23,754 bases of DNA. It comes from DATBGS01 sp036557885. GTDB lineage: Bacteria > Chloroflexota > Ktedonobacteria > Ktedonobacterales > DATBGS01. The position numbers were made by a program, and so were the translations under genes. Position 1 is the stretch's first letter. Each line of letters opens with the position of its first letter. The stretch spans positions 1-23,754 of the forward strand of contig DATBGS010000150.1 of NCBI GenBank assembly GCA_036557885.1, written 5' to 3'. The notes under the pieces are model-generated. The model saw nothing but the letters and a program-made list of their open reading frames with translations. It searched no databases and was not told the DNA's origin. Shown piece by piece: positions 6,494-12,939 of the stretch.

Positions 6494-7789
6494 ATGGCTA
6501 CTTTTTCAGATTTTCTTGGCGCTGCTCTGGCGCATTTGCCCACGATTACGGACAGCCCGGAGGCGCCACCTGCAACGCCTGCCTCATCCCTGAAACGTAG
6601 ATTGGCTGTCCTCCAAACGCGCCTAAGCTCAGTGCGCGAGTTTTCGTCGCGCCATCGGCTGCTCTTGAGGGCGCTGGCGCTGACGCTGGTCTGGCAGATT
6701 GTGGCGCAGATCGTTGGCTACATGGCCGTTTCGATCTTGCCACCCTCGCAAGATATTGCGGCGGATCTAACCAACCACCCAGCGTTTCATGCCGGACATT
6801 ATCCTACATCGCTGCTGATCTGGGCGCGCTGGGATGGGGTGTGGTATCTGCTGCTGGCGCTGCAAGGCTATCCAACGCAAGTAAATATTCTGCATGCGTT
6901 TTTTCCGGCGTTCCCTGGATTGATTCATGTGGTTGGGGGTGTGCTGGGTAGCAATTATTTGCTGGCCGGATTGTTGATTAACCGGTTGCTGCTCTTTCCA
7001 GTGGTGGTCATCTTTACGCAGCTGGTGCGCGAGGAATGGGGCGATCAGGCCGCCGAGAGCGCGCCGTTGTTCTTTTTGCTGGTGCCTGCGGCGGTCTTTT
7101 TCCTGGCAATTTATACGGAGACGCTGTTTTTGCTGGCGTGCCTGGCGTGCTTTCTGGCGCTGCGCCATCAGCGCTGGCTGCTGGCGGGGCTGTGCTGCGC
7201 GTTGGCAACGGCCACGCGCCTCCCTGGAATTGTGCTGGTGGGGGCGGTGCTTGTGGAGGGCATTGTTGCCCGGCGCTTCTGGAAGGGGCTGGGCGCGGCT
7301 GCCCTGGGAACCGTTGGCCTGCCCGCCTACGCGCTGTATCTGGCGGTGACGACGCATGACCCACTGGCCTTTCAGCATGCCTATAACTTAGGCTGGGGCA
7401 ACGATCACCTGTTCACGCTGAATATTTTTGTGGGGCCGACGCGCTACGCAAGCTGGCTTGTTGCTGGCTGGCCCTGGCACACCGCCGGGGATTTTACGAA
7501 CTTGAGCTATCTGCTGGCGCTGGTGGTGGATGTGGTGCTGCTGGCGGCGATGTGGCGCCCGCTGCGCTGGTCGTATCGGGTGTTTGCGCTGGGGAGCATT
7601 CTGCTGCCGCTCTTTTCTTCGACGATCTTTGCCTATAACCGCTACAGCGTGGTGCTGTTTCCGTTTGTGCTGGTGGCCTGCCGCTGGACGGCGACGCGCC
7701 CGACGCTGCGCCAGGCAGCGCTGCTGACGATGGGGGCGTTTTCGGTGCTGAATATTGTGCTGTTCACGGCGGGCTATTGGGTAGGATGA
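6494..7789 (+). CDS. PIG-V-like mannosyltransferase-family membrane protein
   Basis: A 431-residue polytopic protein starting at ATG 6494 with SD AAGGAAGG; the longer frame from 6236 is untranslated leader. After a polar N-terminal region of about 50 residues comes the first helix (LLLRALALTLVWQIVAQIVGY). The following loop contains WARWDGVWYLLLALQGYP, where Asp114 is the likely catalytic acid of the GT-C fold. Next come a FFPAFPGLIHVVGG segment and IYTETLFLLACL, close to the YTESLF motif of the PIG-V family. About eight more helices follow. In eukaryotes PIG-V adds the second mannose to GPI anchors; bacterial members probably move sugars from polyprenyl-phosphate donors outside the membrane, with unknown acceptors. 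No polyprenyl-sugar synthase gene is nearby. Confidence 0.82.
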   Translation: MATFSDFLGAALAHLPTITDSPEAPPATPASSLKRRLAVLQTRLSSVREFSSRHRLLLRALALTLVWQIVAQIVGYMAVSILPPSQDIAADLTNHPAFHAGHYPTSLLIWARWDGVWYLLLALQGYPTQVNILHAFFPAFPGLIHVVGGVLGSNYLLAGLLINRLLLFPVVVIFTQLVREEWGDQAAESAPLFFLLVPAAVFFLAIYTETLFLLACLACFLALRHQRWLLAGLCCALATATRLPGIVLVGAVLVEGIVARRFWKGLGAAALGTVGLPAYALYLAVTTHDPLAFQHAYNLGWGNDHLFTLNIFVGPTRYASWLVAGWPWHTAGDFTNLSYLLALVVDVVLLAAMWRPLRWSYRVFALGSILLPLFSSTIFAYNRYSVVLFPFVLVACRWTATRPTLRQAALLTMGAFSVLNIVLFTAGYWVG

Positions 7790-7793
7790 GCGA

Positions 7794-7822
7794 TTGACCC
7801 CCGCGCCCGCGTATGCTATGCT
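7794..7822 (+). promoter_or_regulatory. Promoter for the ferredoxin-like gene
   Basis: TTGACC (7794-7799) and TATGCT (7817-7822) are 17 bases apart, and TGc precedes the -10 (TGcTATGCT). The expected start is near 7829. A second perfect TATAAT lies at 7852-7857 but without a good -35. Confidence 0.6.
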
Positions 7823-7954
7823 GCGGCTACGATGGGCGTGCAATGACGCGCTATAATACCAACAAACGCTTTCTATCTGCGCGCATTCGGTTACTCTCTT
7901 GAACTATCATAGCGCTTGAGGGATGGTCGCCTCTGGCGCTTTAAGGAGCAAGCA

Positions 7955-8335
7955 GTGCCTACGATTAATTTTGTGCGTGAAGGGAAAAAGGTCCAGGTGG
8001 AGGTGGGCGAAAGCCTGCGCTACGCGGCGCTCGACAATGATATTCCGCTGTATTGCAAGATGGGTGGCTTTGCCAGGTTTATCAACTGTCATGGCAACGG
8101 CCTCTGCGGGACCGATGAAGTGATTGTGTCGCCTGCCAACAATGTGAATCCTCCAACCTGGCAGGAGAAGATGAACGAGAATATCCCGCCCGCTGGCCCG
8201 GTGCGCCAGAAGTATCGGGGGACGCGCCTGGCCTGTCAGGTGATTGTCAATGGGGATATTGACGTGATTACCGGCGTGGGGATGCTTAGTCCGAAGCCGG
8301 AAAAGCTGCTGGAGCAGGTCGGCCAGGGAAGATAA
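7955..8335 (+). CDS. [2Fe-2S] ferredoxin-like protein with an Asp at a cluster Cys position
   Basis: A 126-residue protein. The start is GTG 7955, with SD AAGGAG (7943-7948); this gives the typical ferredoxin N-terminus MPTINFVREGKKVQVEVGES. Residues 1-60 and about 90-105 look like a beta-grasp [2Fe-2S] fold. The cluster loop reads NCHGNGLCGTDEV: Cys45 and Cys51 match the first two ligands of a C-x5-C-x2-C pattern, but the third is Asp54. Cys94 (RLACQV) matches the last ligand. An additional Cys34 (LYCKMGG) lies just before the loop and could substitute. Changing Cys to this GAT codon needs two base changes, so a read error is unlikely. Electron transfer is the family role; the partners are unknown, and no reductase is adjacent. 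Confidence 0.75.
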   Translation: MPTINFVREGKKVQVEVGESLRYAALDNDIPLYCKMGGFARFINCHGNGLCGTDEVIVSPANNVNPPTWQEKMNENIPPAGPVRQKYRGTRLACQVIVNGDIDVITGVGMLSPKPEKLLEQVGQGR

Positions 8336-8343
8336 GCCTATCA

Positions 8344-8405
8344 GCCGGAAGAAGAGGGGTACACGAAGCCAAGTAGCTGGCTTCGTGTACCCCTCTTCTT
8401 CCGGC
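8344..8405. repeat. Perfect 28-bp inverted repeat with 6-base loop
   Basis: Bases 8344-8371 are the exact reverse complement of 8378-8405, with AGTAGC between. The arms start GCCGGAAGAAGAGGGG. It begins nine bases after the ferredoxin stop and ends five bases before a TTGACA. There is no T-run on either side, so it is not a classical terminator, although so strong a stem would stop or protect RNA. It may be the 3' end of the ferredoxin transcript. Confidence 0.85.
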
Positions 8406-8425
8406 CTAAATTGACAAGAAAACTG

Positions 8426-8454
8426 TTGTGTCTGCTGGCACTGTGTGCTACACT
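8426..8454 (+). promoter_or_regulatory. Promoter for the zinc-ribbon gene
   Basis: TTGTGT (8426-8431) and TACACT (8449-8454) are 17 bases apart, with an extended -10 (TGcTACACT). The transcript would start near 8461 and carry a leader of about 110 bases. A consensus TTGACA at 8411-8416 is badly spaced for this -10. Confidence 0.55.
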
Positions 8455-8571
8455 CTACATAAGAAGCGGCTCATGGCTCGCGCTTGCCAGGGATGTCGCT
8501 TGTGGTCGAGAGAGTCGTCTCCCCCTGAGCAGGGGACAGGCACCGACCCAACAGAAGGAGGATACGCCAGC

Positions 8572-9561
8572 ATGGTTACTTGTACACAATGTGGGGCTGC
8601 GATGCAACCCCATCAGAAGTTTTGTCCGAATTGTGGCGCGAAAAACGCGACTGCCGAAGCGCCAACGGCGGTGACGCCGCCTCCCCCTCCGCCTGTTGCC
8701 AGTGGCCCCGCTGGTGGTACGGCCACCGGCCCAACCCAGATGGCAGGCACAAGCTGCCCTAGTTGTGGCTCGCCAGTGGCAAACAACGCGCCGTTTTGTC
8801 AGATGTGCGGCACGCGCGTGAGTGGTCAGGCCACCGCTGCCCCGGCGACTGGCAGCATGATTGTCTGCCCCAACTGCGCGCAGCAAGTGAGTTCCTCCTC
8901 ACCGTTCTGCCAGCACTGCGGGACAAAGCTTCAGGCGCCCGCGACGTATCCCCAGCAAGGCGTGACGAATTACGGGATACCCGCCCAGCCGCCCTCTCCG
9001 TATGGGCCTCCTCCGGGCACGGCGCCCAATATGCAGCCAGGGCAATATCCGATGCAGCAGGGCATGCAGCCCGGACAATATGGTCAGCCGGGGCAATACC
9101 CGATGCAACCAGGGATGCAGCAACCCGGACAGTATCCGATGCAGCAGGGCATGCAATATGGTCAGCAGGGCATGCAGCCAGGGATGCAATACGGTCAGCC
9201 GGGGATGCCCACGCACTGCCCCACCTGTAATGCTTTCCTGACGCCGGGGACGACGTTCTGCACGCAGTGCGGGACGAATTTGGCGAATTTGCCGCCGCAG
9301 ATGATGCAGCAGCAACAACAGCAGCAAGGTGGCCTGGGTGGGATGTTCGGAAATATGGGCACCGCTGGCAAGGTGGGCCTGGGCGTGGCTGGCGGCCTGG
9401 CGGCGGCCTTTATCGGCCATGAAATCCTTGAGGATATTGAGGGTGGCGGCGGCCTGGGCGGTGGCCTGCTGGGTGGCGGCGGCGTTATGTACGATGAAGA
9501 TGGGCGCCCCTATCGCCACCGGCGCGGGCTGATGGGCGAGATTATCCGCGATTTCCTATAA
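8572..9561 (+). CDS. Four-zinc-ribbon protein with Q/P/G/M-rich repeat
   Basis: A 329-residue protein starting at ATG 8572, SD AAGGAGGA (8555-8562). Four CxxC...CxxC zinc ribbons are visible: Cys4/7/18/21, Cys62/65/76/79, Cys99/102/113/116 and Cys216/219/230/233. A Pro/Ala linker separates the first two. Between the third and fourth lies a low-complexity region (about residues 124-213) of repeated QYPMQQGMQ/PGQYGQPG units. After a run of seven Gln comes a glycine-zipper segment (MGTAGKVGLGVAGGLAAAFIG), which may insert in or associate with the membrane, then a Gly-rich stretch and the conserved-looking tail MYDEDGRPYRHRRGLMGEIIRDFL. Such zinc-ribbon proteins are common and uncharacterised. 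The composition suggests self-association or scaffolding; that is inference only. Confidence 0.8.
   Translation: MVTCTQCGAAMQPHQKFCPNCGAKNATAEAPTAVTPPPPPPVASGPAGGTATGPTQMAGTSCPSCGSPVANNAPFCQMCGTRVSGQATAAPATGSMIVCPNCAQQVSSSSPFCQHCGTKLQAPATYPQQGVTNYGIPAQPPSPYGPPPGTAPNMQPGQYPMQQGMQPGQYGQPGQYPMQPGMQQPGQYPMQQGMQYGQQGMQPGMQYGQPGMPTHCPTCNAFLTPGTTFCTQCGTNLANLPPQMMQQQQQQQGGLGGMFGNMGTAGKVGLGVAGGLAAAFIGHEILEDIEGGGGLGGGLLGGGGVMYDEDGRPYRHRRGLMGEIIRDFL
9031..9210 (+). repeat. Imperfect in-frame tandem repeats inside the zinc-ribbon gene
   Basis: The DNA repeats variants of CCGATGCAGCAGGGCATGCA and GGGCAATAT, encoding (P/Q)GQYPMQ(Q/P)GMQ units about six times. The units vary in length (about 8-12 residues) and at third codon positions. 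Their number may differ between strains through slippage or recombination. Confidence 0.75.
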
Positions 9562-9620
9562 GCCGAGAGTGGATGCGGTGCCGGTGCAGGGGCGCGGCAA
9601 GCAAAACCTTGTAGTGCAAA

Positions 9621-9663
9621 GGGGCGCTTTTTCTCTGGCGTGTGGCTGGGGAGCAAGCGCCTC
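9621..9663 (+). promoter_or_regulatory. Leader hairpin before the ExxE permease gene
   Basis: GGGGCGCTT (9621-9629) can pair with AAGCGCCTC (9655-9663), with one G-T wobble. It lies in the 125-base gap before the permease start. I find no good promoter in the gap, so the permease may be read through from the zinc-ribbon gene. Confidence 0.3.
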
Positions 9664-9686
9664 TGTATATCTGAGATGAGGCAGCG

Positions 9687-10499
9687 ATGACGGCGCAGCT
9701 CTGGGCTGTGGTAACAGCCTCTTTTCTGGCTTCGGCAGTGGAGTTTGTCGAGGCGTTTACGATTGTGCTGGTGGTCGGCGTGACGATCAACTGGCGCAGT
9801 TCGCTGGCGGGCACCTTTGGGGCGATTGTCGCGCTGGCGGCAACCGTCGCGGTGTTCGGCACGGCGCTGGTGCAGGTGGTGCCGATTGACGCCCTGCGGC
9901 TGGTTGTGGGTATTTTGCTGGTGCTCTTTGGGCTGAAGTGGCTGAAAAAAGCCATTTTGCGCTACGCCGGGCTGAAGGCGCTGCACGATGAAGAAGCCAT
10001 CTACGAGGAGCACCTGGCCGAACTGCGTGCCAAAGGCGAGGGAACTTCGGCGCGCTTGAATCCGTTTGGGGTAACAACAGCCTTTAAGAGCGTCTTGCTG
10101 GAAGGGCTGGAGGTCGCTTTTATCGTCATCACCTTTGGCATCCAAGCTAACGACACCTCGCAAACTACCGGCATCCTGCTGGCAGCGTTGGGCGCGGCGG
10201 CGGCATTGGTGCTGGTGGTCGTTGTGGGCGCGTTGGTGCGGGCGCCTTTGCAGCGCGTGCCAGAAAACACGCTCAAGTTTGTAGTGGGCATCATGCTGAC
10301 GACGTTTGGCACGTTCTGGGGCGGCGAGGGACTGGGCATTGCCTGGTTGGGCGAAGACCTCTTCTTGCTGGTGCTGGTGGCCTTCTATCTGGCGGTGGCG
10401 GGCGCGCTGATCCTCTGGCTGCGGCCCTACGCGCCAGCAAAAGCGACGCCCACCGCGCAAGAACTGGAACAGCCCGCGCAAGAGGAGGTGGCTGGATGA
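9687..10499 (+). CDS. Integral membrane permease with two ExxE motifs (COG4280-like)
   Basis: A 270-residue protein with about seven hydrophobic helices, starting at ATG 9687 (weak SD GAGG). The first helix contains Glu19-Phe-Val-Glu22 (EFVEAFTIVLVVG), and a helix in the second half contains Glu139-Gly-Leu-Glu142 (LLEGLEVAFIVITFG). The two halves thus repeat an E-x-x-E-(A/V)-F-x-I-V pattern, as expected for a transporter built by internal duplication. The pattern resembles the REGLE motifs of FTR1-type iron permeases and acidic motifs of the TMEM165/GDT1 family. A charged cytosolic loop (KALHDEEAIYEEHLAELRAK) joins the halves. I recall this group as an uncharacterised membrane family (COG4280). 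Cation transport is an inference. The stop overlaps the next start by four bases (ATGA), so the two are translationally coupled. Confidence 0.7.
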   Translation: MTAQLWAVVTASFLASAVEFVEAFTIVLVVGVTINWRSSLAGTFGAIVALAATVAVFGTALVQVVPIDALRLVVGILLVLFGLKWLKKAILRYAGLKALHDEEAIYEEHLAELRAKGEGTSARLNPFGVTTAFKSVLLEGLEVAFIVITFGIQANDTSQTTGILLAALGAAAALVLVVVVGALVRAPLQRVPENTLKFVVGIMLTTFGTFWGGEGLGIAWLGEDLFLLVLVAFYLAVAGALILWLRPYAPAKATPTAQELEQPAQEEVAG

Positions 10500-10714
10500 A
10501 TCGTGTGCTGGGTGCGCTCAAGGCGACTTATAACTTTTTTGCCGGGGATGCGATTTTGCTGGTGGGAGTGGCGCTGGCCTTTGTGCTGGCGGCGCTGCTG
10601 GGAGAAGTGGCAAAGGCTCCCAATCCGGTGGTGGCGGTGGTGTTTGTCGGCTGCATTATAAGCGGACTGGCGACGACGTTGGGGCGAGAACTCAAGGGAC
10701 GAAAGAAGCCGTAA
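10496..10714 (+). CDS. 72-aa two-helix membrane protein coupled to the ExxE permease
   Basis: The ATG at 10496 overlaps the stop of the permease gene. The SD (GAGGAGG) lies inside the permease's last codons. The protein has an amphipathic N-terminus, helix 1 (AILLVGVALAFVLAALLG), helix 2 (PVVAVVFVGCIISGLATTLG) and the basic tail RELKGRKKP, consistent with both ends being cytosolic. I do not recognise a family. Position and coupling suggest a small subunit or stabiliser of the permease. Confidence 0.7.
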   Translation: MNRVLGALKATYNFFAGDAILLVGVALAFVLAALLGEVAKAPNPVVAVVFVGCIISGLATTLGRELKGRKKP

Positions 10715-10829
10715 CCGCCGCTTCAATGTATTTTAATTTCGTATCTTATCTTCACAGATTTTTGATAACTTTGGGGTATAGTTTTCGATATTATCAGGGA
10801 AGCCAGTCCAACAGGAGAAACAGGCACCT

Positions 10830-11114
10830 ATGCCATCAAAGAACACAGCGTTGGAAGATGCCATTCCACGTTTCACGTACCGGGGCAAGCAGCACCGACG
10901 CTGGCCGATGCGTCTGGTGGCAGGCGCCCTGAGCGTGTTGGGAATGTTTGGGCTATGGCAGTTTATCGCGCATGAGCCAGCCGTCTCGCGGCATGCTCCG
11001 CCCAGCCTTGAGCATGCCGAACAACAGTTGCAACTGGGTGGGGCGGTTGATTCCGGGCGGGGGTCGCAGCGTAATTTCAACCCGTTCCCCAATACCAGCA
11101 GCGGGACATCCTAG
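10830..11114 (+). CDS. 94-aa single-helix membrane-anchored protein, unknown
   Basis: ATG 10830 has SD AGGAGA (10813-10818, 11 bases away). A basic cytosolic N-terminus (about residues 14-27, RFTYRGKQHRRWP) precedes one helix (MRLVAGALSVLGMFGLWQFIA), and the remaining 45 residues are polar and probably outside the membrane. No domain is recognised. The 115-base gap before it is AT-rich (TATAGT at 10777-10782; TGATAA 10763-10768 matched by TTATCA 10791-10796) and likely holds a promoter, but no box pair has good spacing. It lies 48 bases upstream of the cytochrome-b-like gene, so both probably belong to one transcript. Confidence 0.6.
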   Translation: MPSKNTALEDAIPRFTYRGKQHRRWPMRLVAGALSVLGMFGLWQFIAHEPAVSRHAPPSLEHAEQQLQLGGAVDSGRGSQRNFNPFPNTSSGTS

Positions 11115-11162
11115 CCAGCCCTGAGCTAACGGCGAGCGAATAGTATCCAAGGAATGAAATGT

Positions 11163-12437
11163 ATGCGGGAGTTCTTGGGGAGATGGGGATTCCGATGGAG
11201 TTGGTCAGCACTGGCTCTGGTGGGCATGGTGGGAGCAGCGGGCCTGCTGGCGCTCCAGCCAGCGATGGCATGGGCTGCACCTGCCTCATCTCAGGCTGCC
11301 CAGCAGGTCTTTGACTACACCGGCCAGGTCAGCGGACAAATCACGGATGATACGTATCTGGGGACCGATGCGCAGGGCTACGAACTGCACCAACTGACGA
11401 TCACTGCCAACCTGACGCCCCGGCATGGACCGCCCGCGCTCACGCTGCACTTTGATGTGTCCGAGGGGTTTGTGCCGCTGTTTGCCAACACACAGCGCCA
11501 GGATGTCTTGCCAGGTGGCGGCACGGTTTCAGTGCAGGGGCTGCTGAACGGCACAGCCTCGGCGACGAATCCAACGGGCACGATTTCGGTGTATACCGCC
11601 AATGCCTCTGGTCTGGTGCTGCCCGATAACAGCATCCATTTTGATGTGGAGGGTATTGGAGTCGGGCAGGCAGGCGGAGGCAAGACCTCGCTGTATTTGA
11701 CACTGGTGCCTTCGGCGGACGGTGTGACTATCAACGGGCAGGTGAGCGGCTCAATGGACCTGCCGCAGCAGGCGCTTGACCTGCTGACCTCCACCGACCC
11801 GCTGATTAGCCCGACGGTCTGGTATCTGATGCGCGCCTCCGGGCTGGCGGCGCTGGCAATGCTGGTGCTGGCGGTGCTGATTGGCCTGGCACTGCGCGTG
11901 CGGCTGTGGAAGGACAGGCTAGAGCGCTGGCGCGTGTACGATGTGCACCTGACGGTTTCGGTGCTGCTGGGCGTATTTCTGGGGCTGCATCTGGTGCTGG
12001 TCTTTCTGGACCGCATCGTGCCGTTCAGTCTGGTGGATATGCTGGTCCCCCTGCACGATACGTATCAGCCGCTCTGGATTGGGGCGGGCATTGTGGCGTT
12101 CTATCTGCTGCTGGTGGTCTGGGGCAGTTCGCTGCTGCGCTCGCGGCTGGGCTACAGCCTGTGGCGCAAGATTCACCCGGTGGCTTTGGTAGCGCTGGGG
12201 CTGGTGGCACTGCACGCGCTGTATGCTGGAACCGATGGCTCGCGCACCTGGCTGATCTGGTCGCTGGTTGGGGTTGGCGTGGTTATGGTGTGGCTGTGCG
12301 AGCGCTGGCTGCATCTGAAGAGCGCCGCGCCACCTCCCAGGAGGCACAAGCCTCGCCCCAGGGGAGGGATGCCCCAGGGCACTCAGACAAGAAAAACAGA
12401 GGCGCAAAGACGCCCAAGCAATGTACTATCTAAATAA
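11163..12437 (+). CDS. Ferric-reductase-like transmembrane cytochrome b protein
   Basis: The preferred start is ATG 11163 (424 residues), since SD AAGGAA at 11149-11154 is eight bases away; ATG 11154 overlaps that SD. Residues 1-30 form a signal peptide (SALALVGMVGAAGLLALQPAMAWA, cut near AWA-AP). Residues about 31-215 form an extracytoplasmic beta-rich domain of unknown type. Then come about six helices. His262 and His276 (14 apart) lie in one helix, and His338 and His351 (13 apart) in another, the bis-histidine layout of ferric-reductase-like membrane domains that hold two b hemes. No FAD or NADPH domain follows; the tail is basic and polar. It probably moves electrons across the membrane to an outside acceptor, perhaps a metal. 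Confidence 0.8.
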   Translation: MREFLGRWGFRWSWSALALVGMVGAAGLLALQPAMAWAAPASSQAAQQVFDYTGQVSGQITDDTYLGTDAQGYELHQLTITANLTPRHGPPALTLHFDVSEGFVPLFANTQRQDVLPGGGTVSVQGLLNGTASATNPTGTISVYTANASGLVLPDNSIHFDVEGIGVGQAGGGKTSLYLTLVPSADGVTINGQVSGSMDLPQQALDLLTSTDPLISPTVWYLMRASGLAALAMLVLAVLIGLALRVRLWKDRLERWRVYDVHLTVSVLLGVFLGLHLVLVFLDRIVPFSLVDMLVPLHDTYQPLWIGAGIVAFYLLLVVWGSSLLRSRLGYSLWRKIHPVALVALGLVALHALYAGTDGSRTWLIWSLVGVGVVMVWLCERWLHLKSAAPPPRRHKPRPRGGMPQGTQTRKTEAQRRPSNVLSK

Positions 12438-12461
12438 CCGGAAAGAGAGGGCCGTTTCGCG

Positions 12462-12854
12462 ATGGACGGACACAGACCCATACACATGCCTGCGCAGCAC
12501 TTTCATCACGGAGGCTATTACGGCGGGCACGAGATGGTGTTTTTCTCGCTGGTGAACACGTTATTCTGGCTGGCGGTGGCGGCGCTGGCAATCTGGCTGG
12601 TCTATCGGTGGATGCGCCCGCATATCCAGCCAACCATTCGGCCTATGGCGATGGGCAGATACGCGAGCCTGGCGTCGAGTGGCTTTTCCGCGATGGAGAT
12701 TTTGCGCCGCCGCTATGCTGCTGGCGATATTGACGCCCTCACCTTTGAGCATATGCGCGAGCGCCTGCGCGCGTCTTACGCGGAAGATGATGAGGAATAT
12801 GACGACGGTGAAGAGGGGAGAGACGGCCCGCCCCTCTATGAAGAAGCGCTATAG
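12462..12854 (+). CDS. His-rich SHOCT-domain membrane protein
   Basis: A 130-residue protein starting at ATG 12462, 24 bases after the cytochrome-b-like gene, with SD AGAGAGG (12444-12450). The N-terminus is rich in His (residues 4, 8, 13, 15, 16 and 23), followed by one membrane helix (FFSLVNTLFWLAVAALAIWLVYRW). The C-terminal half holds a SHOCT motif (SAMEILRRRYAAGDIDALTFEHMRERL region, about residues 76-103), then an acidic tail. SHOCT is a short helical module found at protein ends with no set enzymatic role. The His cluster could bind a metal or heme, but that is not shown. Confidence 0.75.
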   Translation: MDGHRPIHMPAQHFHHGGYYGGHEMVFFSLVNTLFWLAVAALAIWLVYRWMRPHIQPTIRPMAMGRYASLASSGFSAMEILRRRYAAGDIDALTFEHMRERLRASYAEDDEEYDDGEEGRDGPPLYEEAL

Positions 12855-12873
12855 CTCAGCTTTGTAGCTTGTT

Positions 12874-12931
12874 AGCAGGTGTAATGGCGTACCAAGCAAA
12901 CTAAATTGTTCGGTACGCCATTACACCTGCT
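12874..12931. terminator. 20-bp inverted repeat between convergent genes (bidirectional terminator?)
   Basis: Bases 12874-12893 are the exact reverse complement of 12912-12931 (arm begins AGCAGGTGTAATGGCG), with an 18-base loop. It fills the 85-base gap between the SHOCT gene (plus) and the WD40 gene (minus), so it is placed to end both transcripts, yet neither side has a T-run. Confidence 0.6.
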
Positions 12932-12939
12932 GGCAGGGG

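Noticed and set aside
8411..8416. Consensus TTGACA as the -35 of the zinc-ribbon gene
   Set aside because: No -10 lies 15-19 bases downstream; the TTGTGT at 8426 is correctly spaced to TACACT.
9031..9210. Spaced short repeats that might suggest a CRISPR array
   Set aside because: The repeats are in frame, irregular in spacing and encode QPGM-rich protein; there are no unique spacers.
9510..10481. 323-residue open frame on the minus strand
   Set aside because: It is antisense to the ExxE permease, with low-complexity His/Gln/Arg composition.
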